Source of the DNA: Candidatus Paracaedibacter symbiosus | GTDB taxonomy: Bacteria > Pseudomonadota > Alphaproteobacteria > Paracaedibacterales > Paracaedibacteraceae | Assembly: GCF_000757605.1 (NCBI RefSeq) | Contig: NZ_JQAK01000001.1 | Span: forward strand, 1,514,627-1,578,626 | Reading direction: 5' to 3' | DNA: 64,000 nt | Shown here: in pieces, positions 1 to 8,852 of the stretch | Numbering within the stretch: the first letter of the stretch is position 1 | Layout: the number at the start of each line of letters is the position of its first letter | The notes under the pieces: model-generated | Seen by the model: the letters and a program-made list of their open reading frames with translations, nothing else | Databases searched by the model: none | What the model was told of the DNA's origin: nothing | Program-made: the position numbers and the translations under genes

Positions 1-985
1 TGGACAAGCCTAACCTCAACCTTTTAAAAAAATAGATATACCCGGGATTTTGTTGATTGCCGTTAGCCTTGGTTGCTTGCAATATATTCTTGAAGAGGGC
101 GTGCGCGATGGGTGGTTTGATAGCGCAGAAATTATCTTTTTCACTATTGTTTCAGCCAGCAGTGGTATTTTATTGATTTATCGCGAACTCACTATTCAAA
201 ACCCGGTCATTGATTTTTATGCCTTCAAAAATTTTAACTTTGCGGTTGGCTGTATATTTAGTTTTATTATTGGTCTTGGTCTTTATGTCATGGTTTATTT
301 GTTGCCGCTACAGCTGGGTGTTGTGCGAGGATTAAATAGTCTCCAGATAGGAATGTACGTCACAATAACGGGTATTTTTCAGTTTTTCTCCGCCCCTATA
401 GCTGGCTTTTTATCCAAAAAGATGGATTTGCGAATAATGCTCGGGATGGGCTTTTTCATGTTTGGAATGTCAGCATTGCTGAATTCGGCGCAAACCTCTG
501 ATTCTGCTTTTTGGGAGTTTTTCCTGCCTCAGGCTTTACGGGGTCTCTCCTTAATGTTGTGTTTCTTGCCCATCAATTCAATTGCCCTTGGGACGTTGCC
601 TGTCAGCGCTATTAAAAATGCCAGTGGTATTTATAACCTCATGCGTAACCTTGGCGGTGCGATTGGCTTAGCTGTCTTTAATACTTTTTGGATTAACTGG
701 ACTAAAGAAAGTTATGGTATTTTGCGGCAAAATGTCACTGCCACCAGTGAGAAAGCTCTTCAAGTTTATGAAGGGTTTAGTGCCAAGCTTGGAGATATCG
801 GTTCTGTACCAGATAATGATCTGGGAGCGGTGAAGCTCATCTATCAAATGGCTCAACGAGAAGCCACAGTTATTGCTTTTAACAACCTTTATTTGTTATT
901 GGCGATTATTTTCTTTTTAATGATTTTGGCTATGCCTTTTTTAAAAAAGGTTAATGTTGATCAATCCCCTACTGAGGCTCATTAA
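1..985 (+). pseudogene. DHA2-family MFS exporter, partial and frameshifted
   Basis: C-terminal half of a 14-helix drug:H+ antiporter of the EmrB/QacA (DHA2) type; the gene begins left of the window. The long frame (TTG at 50) gives 311 residues with about eight hydrophobic segments. Upstream coding continues in another frame: bases 3-32 read DKPNLNLLKK, and the next frame continues DIPGILLIAVSLG, which together look like the usual DHA2 central region. The two frames meet at a run of seven A (26-32); one more A would join them through an Ile codon. So either the gene is broken, the run is misread, or slippage restores the frame. Its stop overlaps the end of the convergent rimI gene by 4 bases. 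Family assignment is firm, substrate unknown. Confidence 0.75.
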
Positions 986-1431
986 ATCTTTTTAAATCGC
1001 ATCACATTGGCATCGGTGGTTGTTCCATCTGTATGTTGATAGTAATTTTTCCGAGAGCCAACGGTTTTAAATCCTAATTTTTTGTAAAGGTGGATGGCCG
1101 CTAAATTCGTACGGTCCACCTCCAAAAAGATGGTATGAACACTGGATGGGCATTCCTGTAAAAAATGCGTCAGAAGTTGTTTGCCCGCTGATTGACGCCG
1201 CCGCTCTGGTAAAACCGCAAAGGTTAAGATTTCTGCATCGGGGGGTATAAAGCTTCCCAGAATAAAACCAATGGGTTGGTCTTGCCATACAGCCAACCAT
1301 CCGCCATAACAAGGGTTTTGGAGGAGTGTTAGAAACTCCGCTTCATTCCATAAATTTTCCACACTCTTTTTGTGAATGGCAGCCAATAGCGGCGCATCAG
1401 AGTAGTTGAGTGCGCGGAGAGATAATAGCAT
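982..1431 (-). CDS. rimI: RimI-type GNAT N-acetyltransferase
   Basis: 149-residue GNAT acetyltransferase that would transfer acetyl from acetyl-CoA to a protein N-terminus (classically ribosomal protein bS18). The acetyl-CoA loop is visible as RRRQSAGKQLL near residues 77-87, followed by the typical LEVDRTNLAAIHLYKKLGF segment of RimI proteins. The ATG directly follows the TGA of tsaB, so the two are cotranscribed; tsaB-rimI pairing is common in bacteria. The true substrate cannot be read from sequence, since RimI paralogues acetylate other targets. Confidence 0.82.
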   Translation of the reverse strand: MLLSLRALNYSDAPLLAAIHKKSVENLWNEAEFLTLLQNPCYGGWLAVWQDQPIGFILGSFIPPDAEILTFAVLPERRRQSAGKQLLTHFLQECPSSVHTIFLEVDRTNLAAIHLYKKLGFKTVGSRKNYYQHTDGTTTDANVMRFKKI

Positions 1432-2097
1432 TCAAGTAAACCGTTTTTGCTTTTTAAACTCAGGATTGCGAATGTAAAAGGGAACTACCTTTTGATACCG
1501 GTCTCCTCTCTCGCCCGCTGCTTGATGTTGGCAAAATTGGATGAGTAAGGCGGCCACAGATTCTTGTGGTACATACAGATCTGGCAGCTCCGAAACAGCC
1601 TTATTGCTTACCAATAAGATGTCCTTGCTGAAGTTTTGAATTTCGGCAAGAGTCAGCATTTGGGCCTCATCGCAAGGGGCCAGCTGGGTCGTAAATGTCT
1701 GACAAAAGTAATCGCCACGTTTGCTGTCAACAATACTTAAGATTTTAGCTGATGGATTTTTTTTGTCAATTGCAGCAAAGGCCAGGAGCTCCAACAATGT
1801 TGGCACTACTGGATGATAGTGGCCGGCAATCAACAATCCTTGGACGGTGGCAAGACCAATCCGGATCCCTGTAAAGGAACCTGGCCCAGAAATTGTCGCG
1901 AGAAAATTTACGTCTTTGAAGCTCAAGTTTTGTGTCAACAATAATGATTGTAAGCTGGGCACCAAAATGGAGGATTGCAACTGACTGCCCCCCCTTGGTA
2001 AAACTTTGCTTGTGGTCACACCTTTATGATATAACGAGATTGAATCTTCAGTCCCCGTTGTATCAAAGGCAAGAATTGTGGGATCAAATTCCATCAT
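1432..2097 (-). CDS. tsaB: tRNA t6A37 biosynthesis protein TsaB
   Basis: 221 residues of the ASKHA-fold TsaB family. TsaB is the scaffold partner of TsaD and TsaE that transfers the threonylcarbamoyl group onto A37 of ANN-decoding tRNAs. Visible motifs are the N-terminal ILAFDTTG and the central ISGPGSFTGIRIGLATVQGL (about residues 68-87), diagnostic for TsaB. Two ATGs lie in tandem (2092-2097) and either could start the gene. It is divergent from ddpX with about 30 bases between them, and rimI follows with no gap. The TsaC/Sua5 enzyme that makes the donor is at 20106. Confidence 0.9.
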   Translation of the reverse strand: MMEFDPTILAFDTTGTEDSISLYHKGVTTSKVLPRGGSQLQSSILVPSLQSLLLTQNLSFKDVNFLATISGPGSFTGIRIGLATVQGLLIAGHYHPVVPTLLELLAFAAIDKKNPSAKILSIVDSKRGDYFCQTFTTQLAPCDEAQMLTLAEIQNFSKDILLVSNKAVSELPDLYVPQESVAALLIQFCQHQAAGERGDRYQKVVPFYIRNPEFKKQKRFT

Positions 2098-2127
2098 GAG
2101 GTTCTCTTAAACACAAAGGCAAATAAA

Positions 2128-2667
2128 ATGTCGTTAATAGAAATTACGGAATTAACACATAATATTGTGTTAGATATGCGATATGCAACACCTAATAATT
2201 TTACGGCGGAGGTTATTTATGCGTCACCGCGCTGTTTTCTCCACCAAGATGCGCTTTTTCGATTAGAGGTGGCAATTGAACTAGCTGCAGCGCAAGGATT
2301 GCGCTTTAAAATTTTAGATGCCTATCGTCCGCAAGCAGCCCAAGAAAAACTTTGGTCAATTTGTCCTGATTCAAACTATATTGCTCCCCCACAAAGTGGC
2401 TCGCATCATACAAGGGGTATCGCGGTAGATTTAACTCTCATCGATGAGAAGGGTAATGAGCTTGATATGGGGACTCCTTTTGATAGCTTTGAAGTTGCCT
2501 CTCACCACGGTACGATAATGATCTCCAAACAAGCAGCCCACAATCGCTATTTGTTGCTTGGTATCATGATGAGTGCGGGGTGGGATTTATACCTCAATGA
2601 GTGGTGGCACTATCAATTGTTTAAACCACGGGAATATCCGTTGATTTTGGGCCATGAAGCGTTATAA
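2128..2667 (+). CDS. ddpX: D-alanyl-D-alanine dipeptidase (VanX/DdpX family, M15D)
   Basis: 179-residue zinc dipeptidase cleaving D-Ala-D-Ala. The M15 signature SHHTRGIAVD (about residues 92-101) supplies the His and Asp zinc ligands, and NEWWHYQL near the C-terminus supplies the catalytic Glu and third His ligand. No signal peptide is visible, so a cytoplasmic role in recycling or catabolism of wall dipeptide is likely, not the vancomycin-resistance role of VanX; no vanH/vanA-like genes are nearby. Length matches cytoplasmic DdpX proteins. Confidence 0.85.
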   Translation: MSLIEITELTHNIVLDMRYATPNNFTAEVIYASPRCFLHQDALFRLEVAIELAAAQGLRFKILDAYRPQAAQEKLWSICPDSNYIAPPQSGSHHTRGIAVDLTLIDEKGNELDMGTPFDSFEVASHHGTIMISKQAAHNRYLLLGIMMSAGWDLYLNEWWHYQLFKPREYPLILGHEAL

Positions 2668-2708
2668 AAGCTGCTTGAGATTTCATAGGATAGTGCTTAC
2701 GTTAATGG

Positions 2709-2747
2709 TATACCCAGAATACTTGAAGCGATGGGATTATGGGTATA
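2709..2747. repeat. Short copy of dispersed palindromic repeat family A
   Basis: The gap between ddpX and mnmA holds TATACCCAGAATACTTGAAG and ends with TGGGTATA, giving a terminal inverted repeat TATACCCA/TGGGTATA. The 20-base left arm matches the arms of the larger copies at 5078, 32134, 41444 and 56722. This copy lacks most of the central part. Confidence 0.6.
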
Positions 2748-2776
2748 ATTTATAAATTTTAAGTAAAAACTAAAAA

Positions 2777-3889
2777 ATGTCGACAAAAATAAAACTTGAG
2801 GGTGTTGCTGACGGGGCACTGGTGGCGGTAGCTATGTCGGGAGGAGTTGATTCTTCCGTCACAGCTGGGCTGATGGTAGAAGCTGGTTATAAGGTGATCG
2901 GTATCACGCTGCAACTTTATGATCATGGGGCGATGGTCAATAAAAAGGGTGCCTGTTGCGCAGGGCAGGATATTTATGATGCGAGAACGGTTGCCGATAA
3001 GTTAGGCATTCCTCATTATGTTTTGGATTATGAAAATATCTTCAAGCAAAACGTTATTGATGATTTCGTGGACAGCTATCTGCAAGGTGAAACACCAATC
3101 CCTTGTGTGCGCTGCAATCAACGTGTCAAATTCCGCGACCTTTTGACCACTTCAAAGGAACTAGGTGCAGAGGCTCTCGTGACCGGCCATTATGTGCGTC
3201 GTCTCGTCCACAATGGTCAGGCTGAAATGCACCGCGCCCATGATCATACGCGCGACCAAAGCTATTTCTTATTCACCACCACACAAGAGCAGCTCGACTA
3301 TCTCCACTTTCCCTTAGGCGGCATGCCAAAAACGGAAACCAGAGAACATGCGCGTCGGTTTGGTCTGGTTGTTGCCGATAAACCGGATAGCCAAGATATT
3401 TGTTTTGTGCCAACTGGAGGATATGCCGCGGTTGTAGAGAAATTCCGCCCAGGTGCTCTTGATCCAGGTGAGATTGTTGATGGGCAAGGGCGTGTCTTAG
3501 GTCAGCACCAAGGGATCATTAACTATACCATTGGGCAACGTAAGGGGCTTGGTATCTCGGCTGCTGATCCGCTTTATGTAGTTAAGATTGACCCTGTAAA
3601 TCGTCAGGTGGTTGTTGGACCCAAAGAAGCGTTGGCGAAAACAAGATTGTTGATCAATGAGATGAACTGGCTGACAGATAAATCTGAGTTTATCACCGGA
3701 AAAGAAGCAAATGCTAAGATTCGCTCCACTCAACCAGGGCTTCAGGCAAAGGTTACTGTTCGGGGTAACCATCAAGCTGTTATTGAGTTTGTGACGCCGG
3801 AATATGGCGTTTCAGCAGGTCAAGCGTGCGTTCTTTATGACGGTGATCGCGTCCTTGGTGGTGGTTGGATTTCCAGAGAAGAGGTATAG
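2777..3889 (+). CDS. mnmA: tRNA-specific 2-thiouridylase MnmA
   Basis: 370 residues, normal for MnmA, which thiolates U34 of Lys, Glu and Gln tRNAs using ATP and persulfide sulfur. The PP-loop [10 protein letters not shown] is at residues 19-28. The catalytic cysteine pair is present as C113 (VRCNQRVKF) and C209 (SQDICFVP). The IGQRKGLGI segment near residue 250 is also typical. It lies 10 bases upstream of ispDF in the same direction. Confidence 0.95.
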   Translation: MSTKIKLEGVADGALVAVAMSGGVDSSVTAGLMVEAGYKVIGITLQLYDHGAMVNKKGACCAGQDIYDARTVADKLGIPHYVLDYENIFKQNVIDDFVDSYLQGETPIPCVRCNQRVKFRDLLTTSKELGAEALVTGHYVRRLVHNGQAEMHRAHDHTRDQSYFLFTTTQEQLDYLHFPLGGMPKTETREHARRFGLVVADKPDSQDICFVPTGGYAAVVEKFRPGALDPGEIVDGQGRVLGQHQGIINYTIGQRKGLGISAADPLYVVKIDPVNRQVVVGPKEALAKTRLLINEMNWLTDKSEFITGKEANAKIRSTQPGLQAKVTVRGNHQAVIEFVTPEYGVSAGQACVLYDGDRVLGGGWISREEV

Positions 3890-3898
3890 ATATAGACC

Positions 3899-5044
3899 AT
3901 GAAAGTTGCTGTTGTCATTGTTGCTGGTGGCTCGGGCAATCGTTTAGGCGGTGAATTGCCCAAGCAATATTATTATTTAAATGGCCAGGCTATTTTGTGT
4001 CAAACGCTCGAGGTTTTCTTAAACCATTCTAAAATCACGGATGTGGTAGTAGTGATTGGTAAGAATGACGGGGCGCATTATGAGGCATGCATCCATCTCC
4101 ACGCTAAACTTCTCGCTCCTGTTAAGGGAGGCGACACACGCCAAGCTTCTGTTTTTTCTGGGCTCAAAGCGTTGAAGGATAAAAAGCCTGACCTCGTTCT
4201 GGTTCATGATGCAGCGCGCCCCTTTGTATCTGGAGAACTCATTGACCGCGTTATTCATCAATTAAACGAAAATGCTGGATGTATCCCCGCGCTACCCGTC
4301 AGTGATACGGTGAAAAAAACAGATACAACGAAGCGGATTACGGCGACTATTTCCCGCGATCATCTTTGGTTAGCCCAAACGCCACAAGGTTTCCACTACC
4401 CCATGTTATTAAACGCACATGAGCAGTTTAAAGAGCAATTTCATTTTACTGATGATGCCTCTTTATTTGAAGCGTTAGGTCTTAAAGTTGTTGTTTGCCA
4501 AGGGGACGCTAAAAACATTAAAATCACCTACCCAGAGGATCTTACCATGATGACAAAATTTTCACCTGATGTACGTGTTGGGAGTGGCTTTGATGTGCAT
4601 CAGTTAATCCCGGGGGGAGGAATGATGATTTTAGGGGTGTTTATTCCAGGAACTCTTGCTCTTAAAGGGCATTCTGATGCGGACGTGGCGTTGCATAGCT
4701 TAACCGATGCCATTTTTGGCGCCATTGGAGATGGGGATATTGGCACTCATTTCCCGCCGACCGATCCTCAATGGCGCGGAGCTGATTCAACCAGATTTTT
4801 ACTTTATGCTTTGGAACGGATGAAGCAAAGAGGTGGGCGTCTTAATCACGTCGATATAACACTAATTGGTGAAAAACCAAAGTTCTCACCCTATAGGGAA
4901 CAGTTTCTTGCCTCACTAGAAACATTACTCAAGATTTCTCCAGAGCGTATCGGTATCAAAGCGACCACCACAGAAAAGCTAGGGTTTCTGGGGCGCGGCG
5001 AAGGGTTGGCCGTGCAGGCAACCGCAACCGTTATTTTTGAGTAA
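3899..5044 (+). CDS. ispDF: Bifunctional IspD/IspF, MEP isoprenoid pathway
   Basis: 381-residue fusion of 2-C-methyl-D-erythritol 4-phosphate cytidylyltransferase (about 1-222) and 2-C-methyl-D-erythritol 2,4-cyclodiphosphate synthase (about 224-381). IspD shows VIVAGGSGNRLGGELPKQY and VLVHDAARPFV. IspF shows GSGFDVHQL with the metal-binding Asp and His, and LKGHSDADVALHSL with the third ligand. The fusion is a frequent alphaproteobacterial arrangement. It catalyses the third and fifth steps of the non-mevalonate route to IPP. Confidence 0.95.
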   Translation: MKVAVVIVAGGSGNRLGGELPKQYYYLNGQAILCQTLEVFLNHSKITDVVVVIGKNDGAHYEACIHLHAKLLAPVKGGDTRQASVFSGLKALKDKKPDLVLVHDAARPFVSGELIDRVIHQLNENAGCIPALPVSDTVKKTDTTKRITATISRDHLWLAQTPQGFHYPMLLNAHEQFKEQFHFTDDASLFEALGLKVVVCQGDAKNIKITYPEDLTMMTKFSPDVRVGSGFDVHQLIPGGGMMILGVFIPGTLALKGHSDADVALHSLTDAIFGAIGDGDIGTHFPPTDPQWRGADSTRFLLYALERMKQRGGRLNHVDITLIGEKPKFSPYREQFLASLETLLKISPERIGIKATTTEKLGFLGRGEGLAVQATATVIFE

Positions 5045-5077
5045 TCTGCCTCTCTTTTATGCATCATTTCTTCAAAT

Positions 5078-5152
5078 AGACTTGAGCGAAGAGAGAGTAA
5101 GACAGACTTAGATGCGAAGTCAGAAACCGGCTTTTTCAGGTGCTTTAAGTCT
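5078..5152. repeat. Dispersed palindromic repeat family A, diverged copy
   Basis: Located between the convergent ends of ispDF and the orphan gene at 5155. Outer arms AGACTTGA and TTTAAGTCT are complementary. The inner segment GATGCGAAGTCAGAAACCGG matches GATGTGAAGCCAGCAACCGG of the copy at 41444, so the two share a core and not only a hairpin shape. Confidence 0.55.
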
Positions 5153-5154
5153 CT

Positions 5155-5835
5155 TTACCCACGCTTAGCAAATTTAGGAAAAACAATAATTTGTCCCATG
5201 GGGGAAAGTGGTTTTGTTTCTTGAGGGATAAGATCTTTGAGCGAAAATGATTCCCCTTTTTTATGGCTTTGAAGATAACCTCTCAAACAATAATCATCTG
5301 TTTGTTCTTGCCACAACTGTTGTTGAATCTTGGTTTTGATATTTTCCGCCTGATCGACAAACAAGTCATAAGCATCCAGAGTTGTTGGCAGGGTGAGGGT
5401 AACTTTTCTACTTCCCATTATACTTTGAGAAGAGAGGGATTTAAAGAAGCCCTCAAGAGGAGTAAGGTGGTTAGCCTCGTCGTTGTTTAAGATAAAAAGA
5501 GCCGTGTTCAGGTCTTGTTGTTCGGCCAAAAAGAACAGTAAATCCAAAGCTTGCAGGACAATCTCCAAACCTGCCACATCATAAAGCGCGCTGCTCAAGT
5601 TTTCCAATTGCTTGTTATCCTTAAGGGCAAAGCTTTTTATCAAAAGGCGATCCCCTTTTTCTTGCCATTCCATGGATAAAGTAAAATCGGTTTCTTTTTG
5701 TTGCAAAACCAGGCTCATTCCTTCCGAAGAAAAAGAGGTGCCAAGGGTGTAAGAAAACACCAATCCACTGTCTTGAATTGAAGCAAGATAGGCCTTTAGT
5801 TCTTGGCTAAGATGGTTTTGCAAGGATGGGGTCAT
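5155..5835 (-). CDS. Unrecognised 226-residue protein
   Basis: I do not recognise this family. The protein has no signal peptide and no clear membrane segment; it is Leu/Gln rich with alternating charged stretches, so probably soluble. The start is well supported: GGAG lies about eight bases before the ATG. A stretch near residue 80 (QLENLSSALYDVAGLE) reappears as QLANFSSALYDAAMIE in a truncated minus-strand frame at 53321-53463, showing that the family has, or had, a second member in this genome. Function unknown. Confidence 0.6.
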   Translation of the reverse strand: MTPSLQNHLSQELKAYLASIQDSGLVFSYTLGTSFSSEGMSLVLQQKETDFTLSMEWQEKGDRLLIKSFALKDNKQLENLSSALYDVAGLEIVLQALDLLFFLAEQQDLNTALFILNNDEANHLTPLEGFFKSLSSQSIMGSRKVTLTLPTTLDAYDLFVDQAENIKTKIQQQLWQEQTDDYCLRGYLQSHKKGESFSLKDLIPQETKPLSPMGQIIVFPKFAKRG

Positions 5836-5930
5836 TATCTTTCTCCTAAATGGGGATTTTCAAAATCTACTGTCTTTGAACAGAGCGTATACTAATAGTT
5901 AGCATTAAAAGTACTTGTTGCTGTTTATGT

Positions 5931-5963
5931 AATAATATATTGCTATAATTGCAATATATTATT
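5931..5963. promoter_or_regulatory. Perfect 13-bp AT-rich inverted repeat upstream of sagB-like gene
   Basis: AATAATATATTGC, a seven-base spacer, then GCAATATATTATT, an exact palindrome in the gap between the divergent gene at 5835 and the SagB-type gene. It has no T tail and sits about 75 bases before the small TTG frame, so an operator or cruciform is likelier than a terminator. Binding protein unknown; the LysR gene at 7781 is one possible candidate. Confidence 0.45.
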
Positions 5964-6036
5964 TCGTCCATTGTTATTTTTTATTTTTTTCACGTATCCT
6001 AATAGTGATTAAAGGGGTATAAAGGAGTTTTAAACC

Positions 6037-6129
6037 TTGTATCCTATAGATGTGTTACGTTTTTTGAGTGAGCATGTTTCATTTATTAAGAGACATTGGT
6101 TTCTTGAACAAATTCTAAAAATAAGATAG
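6037..6129 (+). CDS. Possible 30-residue leader/small peptide upstream of sagB-like gene
   Basis: TTG-started frame of 30 codons, beginning MYPIDVLRFLSEHV and ending FLEQILKIR. It has a strong ribosome binding site, AAAGGAG, about nine bases upstream, better than that of the next gene. It ends 10 bases before the SagB-type ATG in a different frame. The peptide is hydrophobic and basic with few Ser and no Cys or Thr, so it does not look like an azole-forming TOMM precursor. It could be a translational leader, a small partner or chance. Confidence 0.3.
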   Translation: MYPIDVLRFLSEHVSFIKRHWFLEQILKIR

Positions 6130-6139
6130 TAAGGCACGT

Positions 6140-7237
6140 ATGAGGCATTTAGAAGGAGGGCTTAACTTTAATGTATATCAATCCGTATTTATTTTTTTAG
6201 TAAAAGATGGGCAATTTATTGTTTGGGATTACTTGCATCATAAGCAATTTTCCTTAGAACCAGAGCATGCAGATAGATTACGATTATGGTCGTCAGGAAA
6301 CGTTGGTCAACCATCTCCTTTAGATAATGAATTAGAGGACGCTCATCTTATTGCCAAAGAACCCTTTGAGGAGGTTGGTGAGTGGGGATGGGATGAGCTT
6401 TCTAAAATATATCATATAGGAACAAAGAATATTTCAGATAACCTCATGACCTTAAGCAAGGAAGACTGGATTGAGAATTATCTCACTTATTGCCAATCTA
6501 TTTCTTCTCAACCCCCCACTTTTCACATAAAAAAAGAAGGCAACACCGTTTCTTTGCCTCAGCCTAATCTTTCTTTGCTTGATAAGAATAAATTTCTTGA
6601 AGTGATGCGGGAGCGTAAGACCTGTCGATCTTTTAAAGGAGAAGCAATTTCATTCGATCAGCTAAGCACTCTTCTTTATGTCAGTTTAGGGCCTATTCAT
6701 GAAAAGTGGTCAGATTTAGAAGATAATGGACTCCAAATTTTGGGACGTCGCAAATCCTTTCCTTCGGCAGGCGGCCTACATCCCGAAGAGGCGTATATAA
6801 TAGCTTTAAGAGTTGATGGATTAATCCCTGGCATTTATCACTATGATTCGGTTGAGCATCATCTAACGTTGGTAGAAGCTGACGTTAAAGAAGAGGATCT
6901 TGTCAAGCTTCTCTATGGGCAATATTTTGCGGAAGGATTATCTTTTGGGATATTTTTAACAGCGCGTTTTGAAAAAGGATGGTGGAAATATCCCCATTCT
7001 CGCGGCTACCGTGTGGTCTTATTAGATATAGGTCATGCGTCTCAGTCAATTCTTTTAACAGCAACAGCTCTTGGCCTTGAAACATGGCTAACAGGGGCTT
7101 TTGGAGATACCCAAACAGAAAAGTTTTTAAACCTTACCTCGTCGACGGAACAACCTATTTTATTTATAGGAGGGGGTTACGGAGATAAGGGAACGGTCGA
7201 CCCGTATATATTAGGGGAGCTGAGAAAAAATAACTAA
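6140..7237 (+). CDS. SagB/ThcOx-type FMN dehydrogenase (nitroreductase fold)
   Basis: 365 residues. The C-terminal ~210 form a nitroreductase-like FMN domain of the SagB/ThcOx kind: RKTCRSFKG (residue ~155), the SAGGLHPEEAYI flavin-binding segment, and GHASQSILLTATALGLETW. In TOMM clusters such enzymes oxidise azolines to azoles. No YcaO cyclodehydratase or recognisable precursor gene is in the window, so this is an orphan and its substrate is unknown. The first ~140 residues are an unassigned N-terminal domain. The upstream in-frame stop at 6122 makes the 6140 ATG the likely start; AAGG lies just before it. Confidence 0.75.
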   Translation: MRHLEGGLNFNVYQSVFIFLVKDGQFIVWDYLHHKQFSLEPEHADRLRLWSSGNVGQPSPLDNELEDAHLIAKEPFEEVGEWGWDELSKIYHIGTKNISDNLMTLSKEDWIENYLTYCQSISSQPPTFHIKKEGNTVSLPQPNLSLLDKNKFLEVMRERKTCRSFKGEAISFDQLSTLLYVSLGPIHEKWSDLEDNGLQILGRRKSFPSAGGLHPEEAYIIALRVDGLIPGIYHYDSVEHHLTLVEADVKEEDLVKLLYGQYFAEGLSFGIFLTARFEKGWWKYPHSRGYRVVLLDIGHASQSILLTATALGLETWLTGAFGDTQTEKFLNLTSSTEQPILFIGGGYGDKGTVDPYILGELRKNN

Positions 7238-7780
7238 TTTTCTCGTTTGAGAGGCCGTGCAAGGCCGCTTAATAGTGTAAGCATAAACTTAAAATAATAA
7301 TTTAATAACAAGAGAAAAAAATGCAAGAAATTTTTATTGAAAACAAACCCGTCCATCCCACTGAATGCCCTGTATTCATAAATAAATAGGGTCAACTCAA
7401 TACAAGAAAAGCAGCCAAGCATGCCTTTTTTTGCAAAAACGTAATTTTGAACCTTTATTAGAAAGTGTGGCAATCTCCTCCAAAATAAAGTGGGAGATTG
7501 CCCTGGAGTATGCGCTTCTCGCACTGACCAGTAGTACGTAGCCACTCAGGAAAAGTGTGTTTTATTTATTTCTTCCTTATATTGAACGGAGATTAATGAG
7601 GTGCTTTAGATGGGAGGAGACTCTCGGCCCTTATCTCCTCATTCCGTCTCACTTTTGGCTGACAATGTCTCATAAACATCTTTATGTAAATTAAAGGGCA
7701 AGAGAATCTGGGAGAAATCTTGCAAATAAAAGAAATCACAGATAGATTACCTTTAAATCATATTAAAAAACGGACTACTT
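7238..7780. other. Long intergenic region with family B repeat
   Basis: No convincing gene. The stretch 7464-7531 carries a member of repeat family B (a local hairpin GGCAATCTCC/GGGAGATTGCC followed by an arm resembling that at 58715-58755). A 103-codon minus-strand frame here (7234-7545) starts inside the repeat and looks non-coding. A second imperfect GGAGGAGAC/TCTCCTC hairpin lies near 7611-7650. The last ~100 bases should hold the LysR promoter. Confidence 0.5.
7464..7531. repeat. Dispersed repeat family B
   Basis: Contains GGGAGATTGCC then TGGAGTATGCGCTTCTCGC and ACTGACCAG. This is the same order as GGGAGATTGCTACGGAG, then a TTTTCTCCTCCC segment and AGTGACAG at 58718-58756. Such GAGATTGC-type palindromes are widely seen as dispersed intergenic repeats in bacteria. 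Confidence 0.5.
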
Positions 7781-8680
7781 ATGAATTGGGATAAGTTACT
7801 CGCTTTTTATCATACAGCTACCCTAGGCTCGGTCAAAAAAGCTGCTGAAAAGTTAGGAACCAGCACTTCCTCTGTTAGTCGGTTGATTGACAGTCTTGAG
7901 AAGGAGATAGGTCATGAATTATTCTCTGTCGTTCTCCAACGGATGGCCATCACAAAAAAAGGCGAACGTTTTCTGATTTCTGTCAAACGGCTCCTTTCAC
8001 AATATGACCTATCTCTCAAAGAACTAAGCGAAATGTCTCAAAAAATGGAAGGCCATTATAATATATCGGCAACAATTTCCATTATCGCTTCGTGGATTTT
8101 TGATGATCTCGCTGATTTCATGAAAGCCTATCCTCAGCTTTCCCTTTCATTTACAGCGGTTGATAATCCACCTGATCTTACATTAGGTGAGGCAGATATA
8201 GATATTCGCAGCTTCAGAAGAAAAGAAGAAGGAGTGGAATATAAATATTTAACAACCCATGATATGGGGTTATATGCCACGAGAGACTATATCCAAAAAG
8301 AAGGACTTCCAGAAAGGATAAGCGATTTTGAAAAACATCATATTTTTGCTTTTCAACATAATTTGTTGATTCCCCATAATGCGCCTCTAAACTGGCACCT
8401 CCCTCATATTACTGCTTGGAAAAAAATGACACCTATAAACTCTTATATGGGGATTCTTAGAGCCATAGAAAATGGCCTGGGAATTGGGCCGGTATCGCAT
8501 GCGGCAGCCAAAATGAGTAGAGTTCCTCTTGTGCCCATTTTGCCAGATATTTTAACTTACCCGATGGATTTATATTATATGTATCCAAAAACTTTATCAA
8601 GCAGTAGAGTGGTTGCAGAGATCTATGAACATTTACGCTCTCGCCCACAAGGTCCTCTAAATGGAAGAATTAGAATGTAG
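7781..8680 (+). CDS. LysR-family transcriptional regulator
   Basis: 299 residues. Residues 1-60 form the LysR winged helix-turn-helix (LLAFYHTATLGSVKKAAEKL followed by TSTSSVSRLIDSLEKEIG); the rest is a type 2 periplasmic-binding-like effector domain, more diverged than usual. LysR proteins act as tetramers on dyad operators and often control adjacent genes. The nearest candidate is the SagB-type gene upstream on the same strand, but no divergent target exists here. Effector unknown. Confidence 0.85.
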   Translation: MNWDKLLAFYHTATLGSVKKAAEKLGTSTSSVSRLIDSLEKEIGHELFSVVLQRMAITKKGERFLISVKRLLSQYDLSLKELSEMSQKMEGHYNISATISIIASWIFDDLADFMKAYPQLSLSFTAVDNPPDLTLGEADIDIRSFRRKEEGVEYKYLTTHDMGLYATRDYIQKEGLPERISDFEKHHIFAFQHNLLIPHNAPLNWHLPHITAWKKMTPINSYMGILRAIENGLGIGPVSHAAAKMSRVPLVPILPDILTYPMDLYYMYPKTLSSSRVVAEIYEHLRSRPQGPLNGRIRM

Positions 8681-8717
8681 TTTTTTTGAGGGAAGGGACT
8701 CTCTCCCAAAAAAACTA
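8678..8717 (+). terminator. Hairpin terminator after the LysR gene
   Basis: TAGTTTTTTTG and CAAAAAAACTA are exact complements and are extended inward by GGGA/TCCC pairs. The left arm includes the TAG stop. A/T blocks flank a GC core, as in bidirectional rho-independent terminators, though the T run is within the stem. Confidence 0.55.
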
Positions 8718-8852
8718 GAGAAGCTCATTCTTGTTTTAGCCAATCTCCTCAATTTCCGGTTACTTTGTTCTTGCTAATTAAATTATTGCAATTCTTGAGG
8801 CTTTGTGAATACTAACCCTAAGAGTTATTATATAGAACAATAAGATACGATT

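Noticed and set aside
2128-2667. VanX-type vancomycin resistance
   Set aside because: Only the dipeptidase is present, with no vanH/vanA or two-component genes, so a recycling role is more likely.
7234-7545. 103-codon minus-strand frame
   Set aside because: It starts inside a family B repeat, has no ribosome binding site and its hydrophobic runs reflect A/T-rich antisense DNA.
7593-7692. 32-codon ATG frame (MRCFRWEETLGPYLLIPSHF)
   Set aside because: Lies in repeat-like palindromic sequence; such readings recur as translated repeats.
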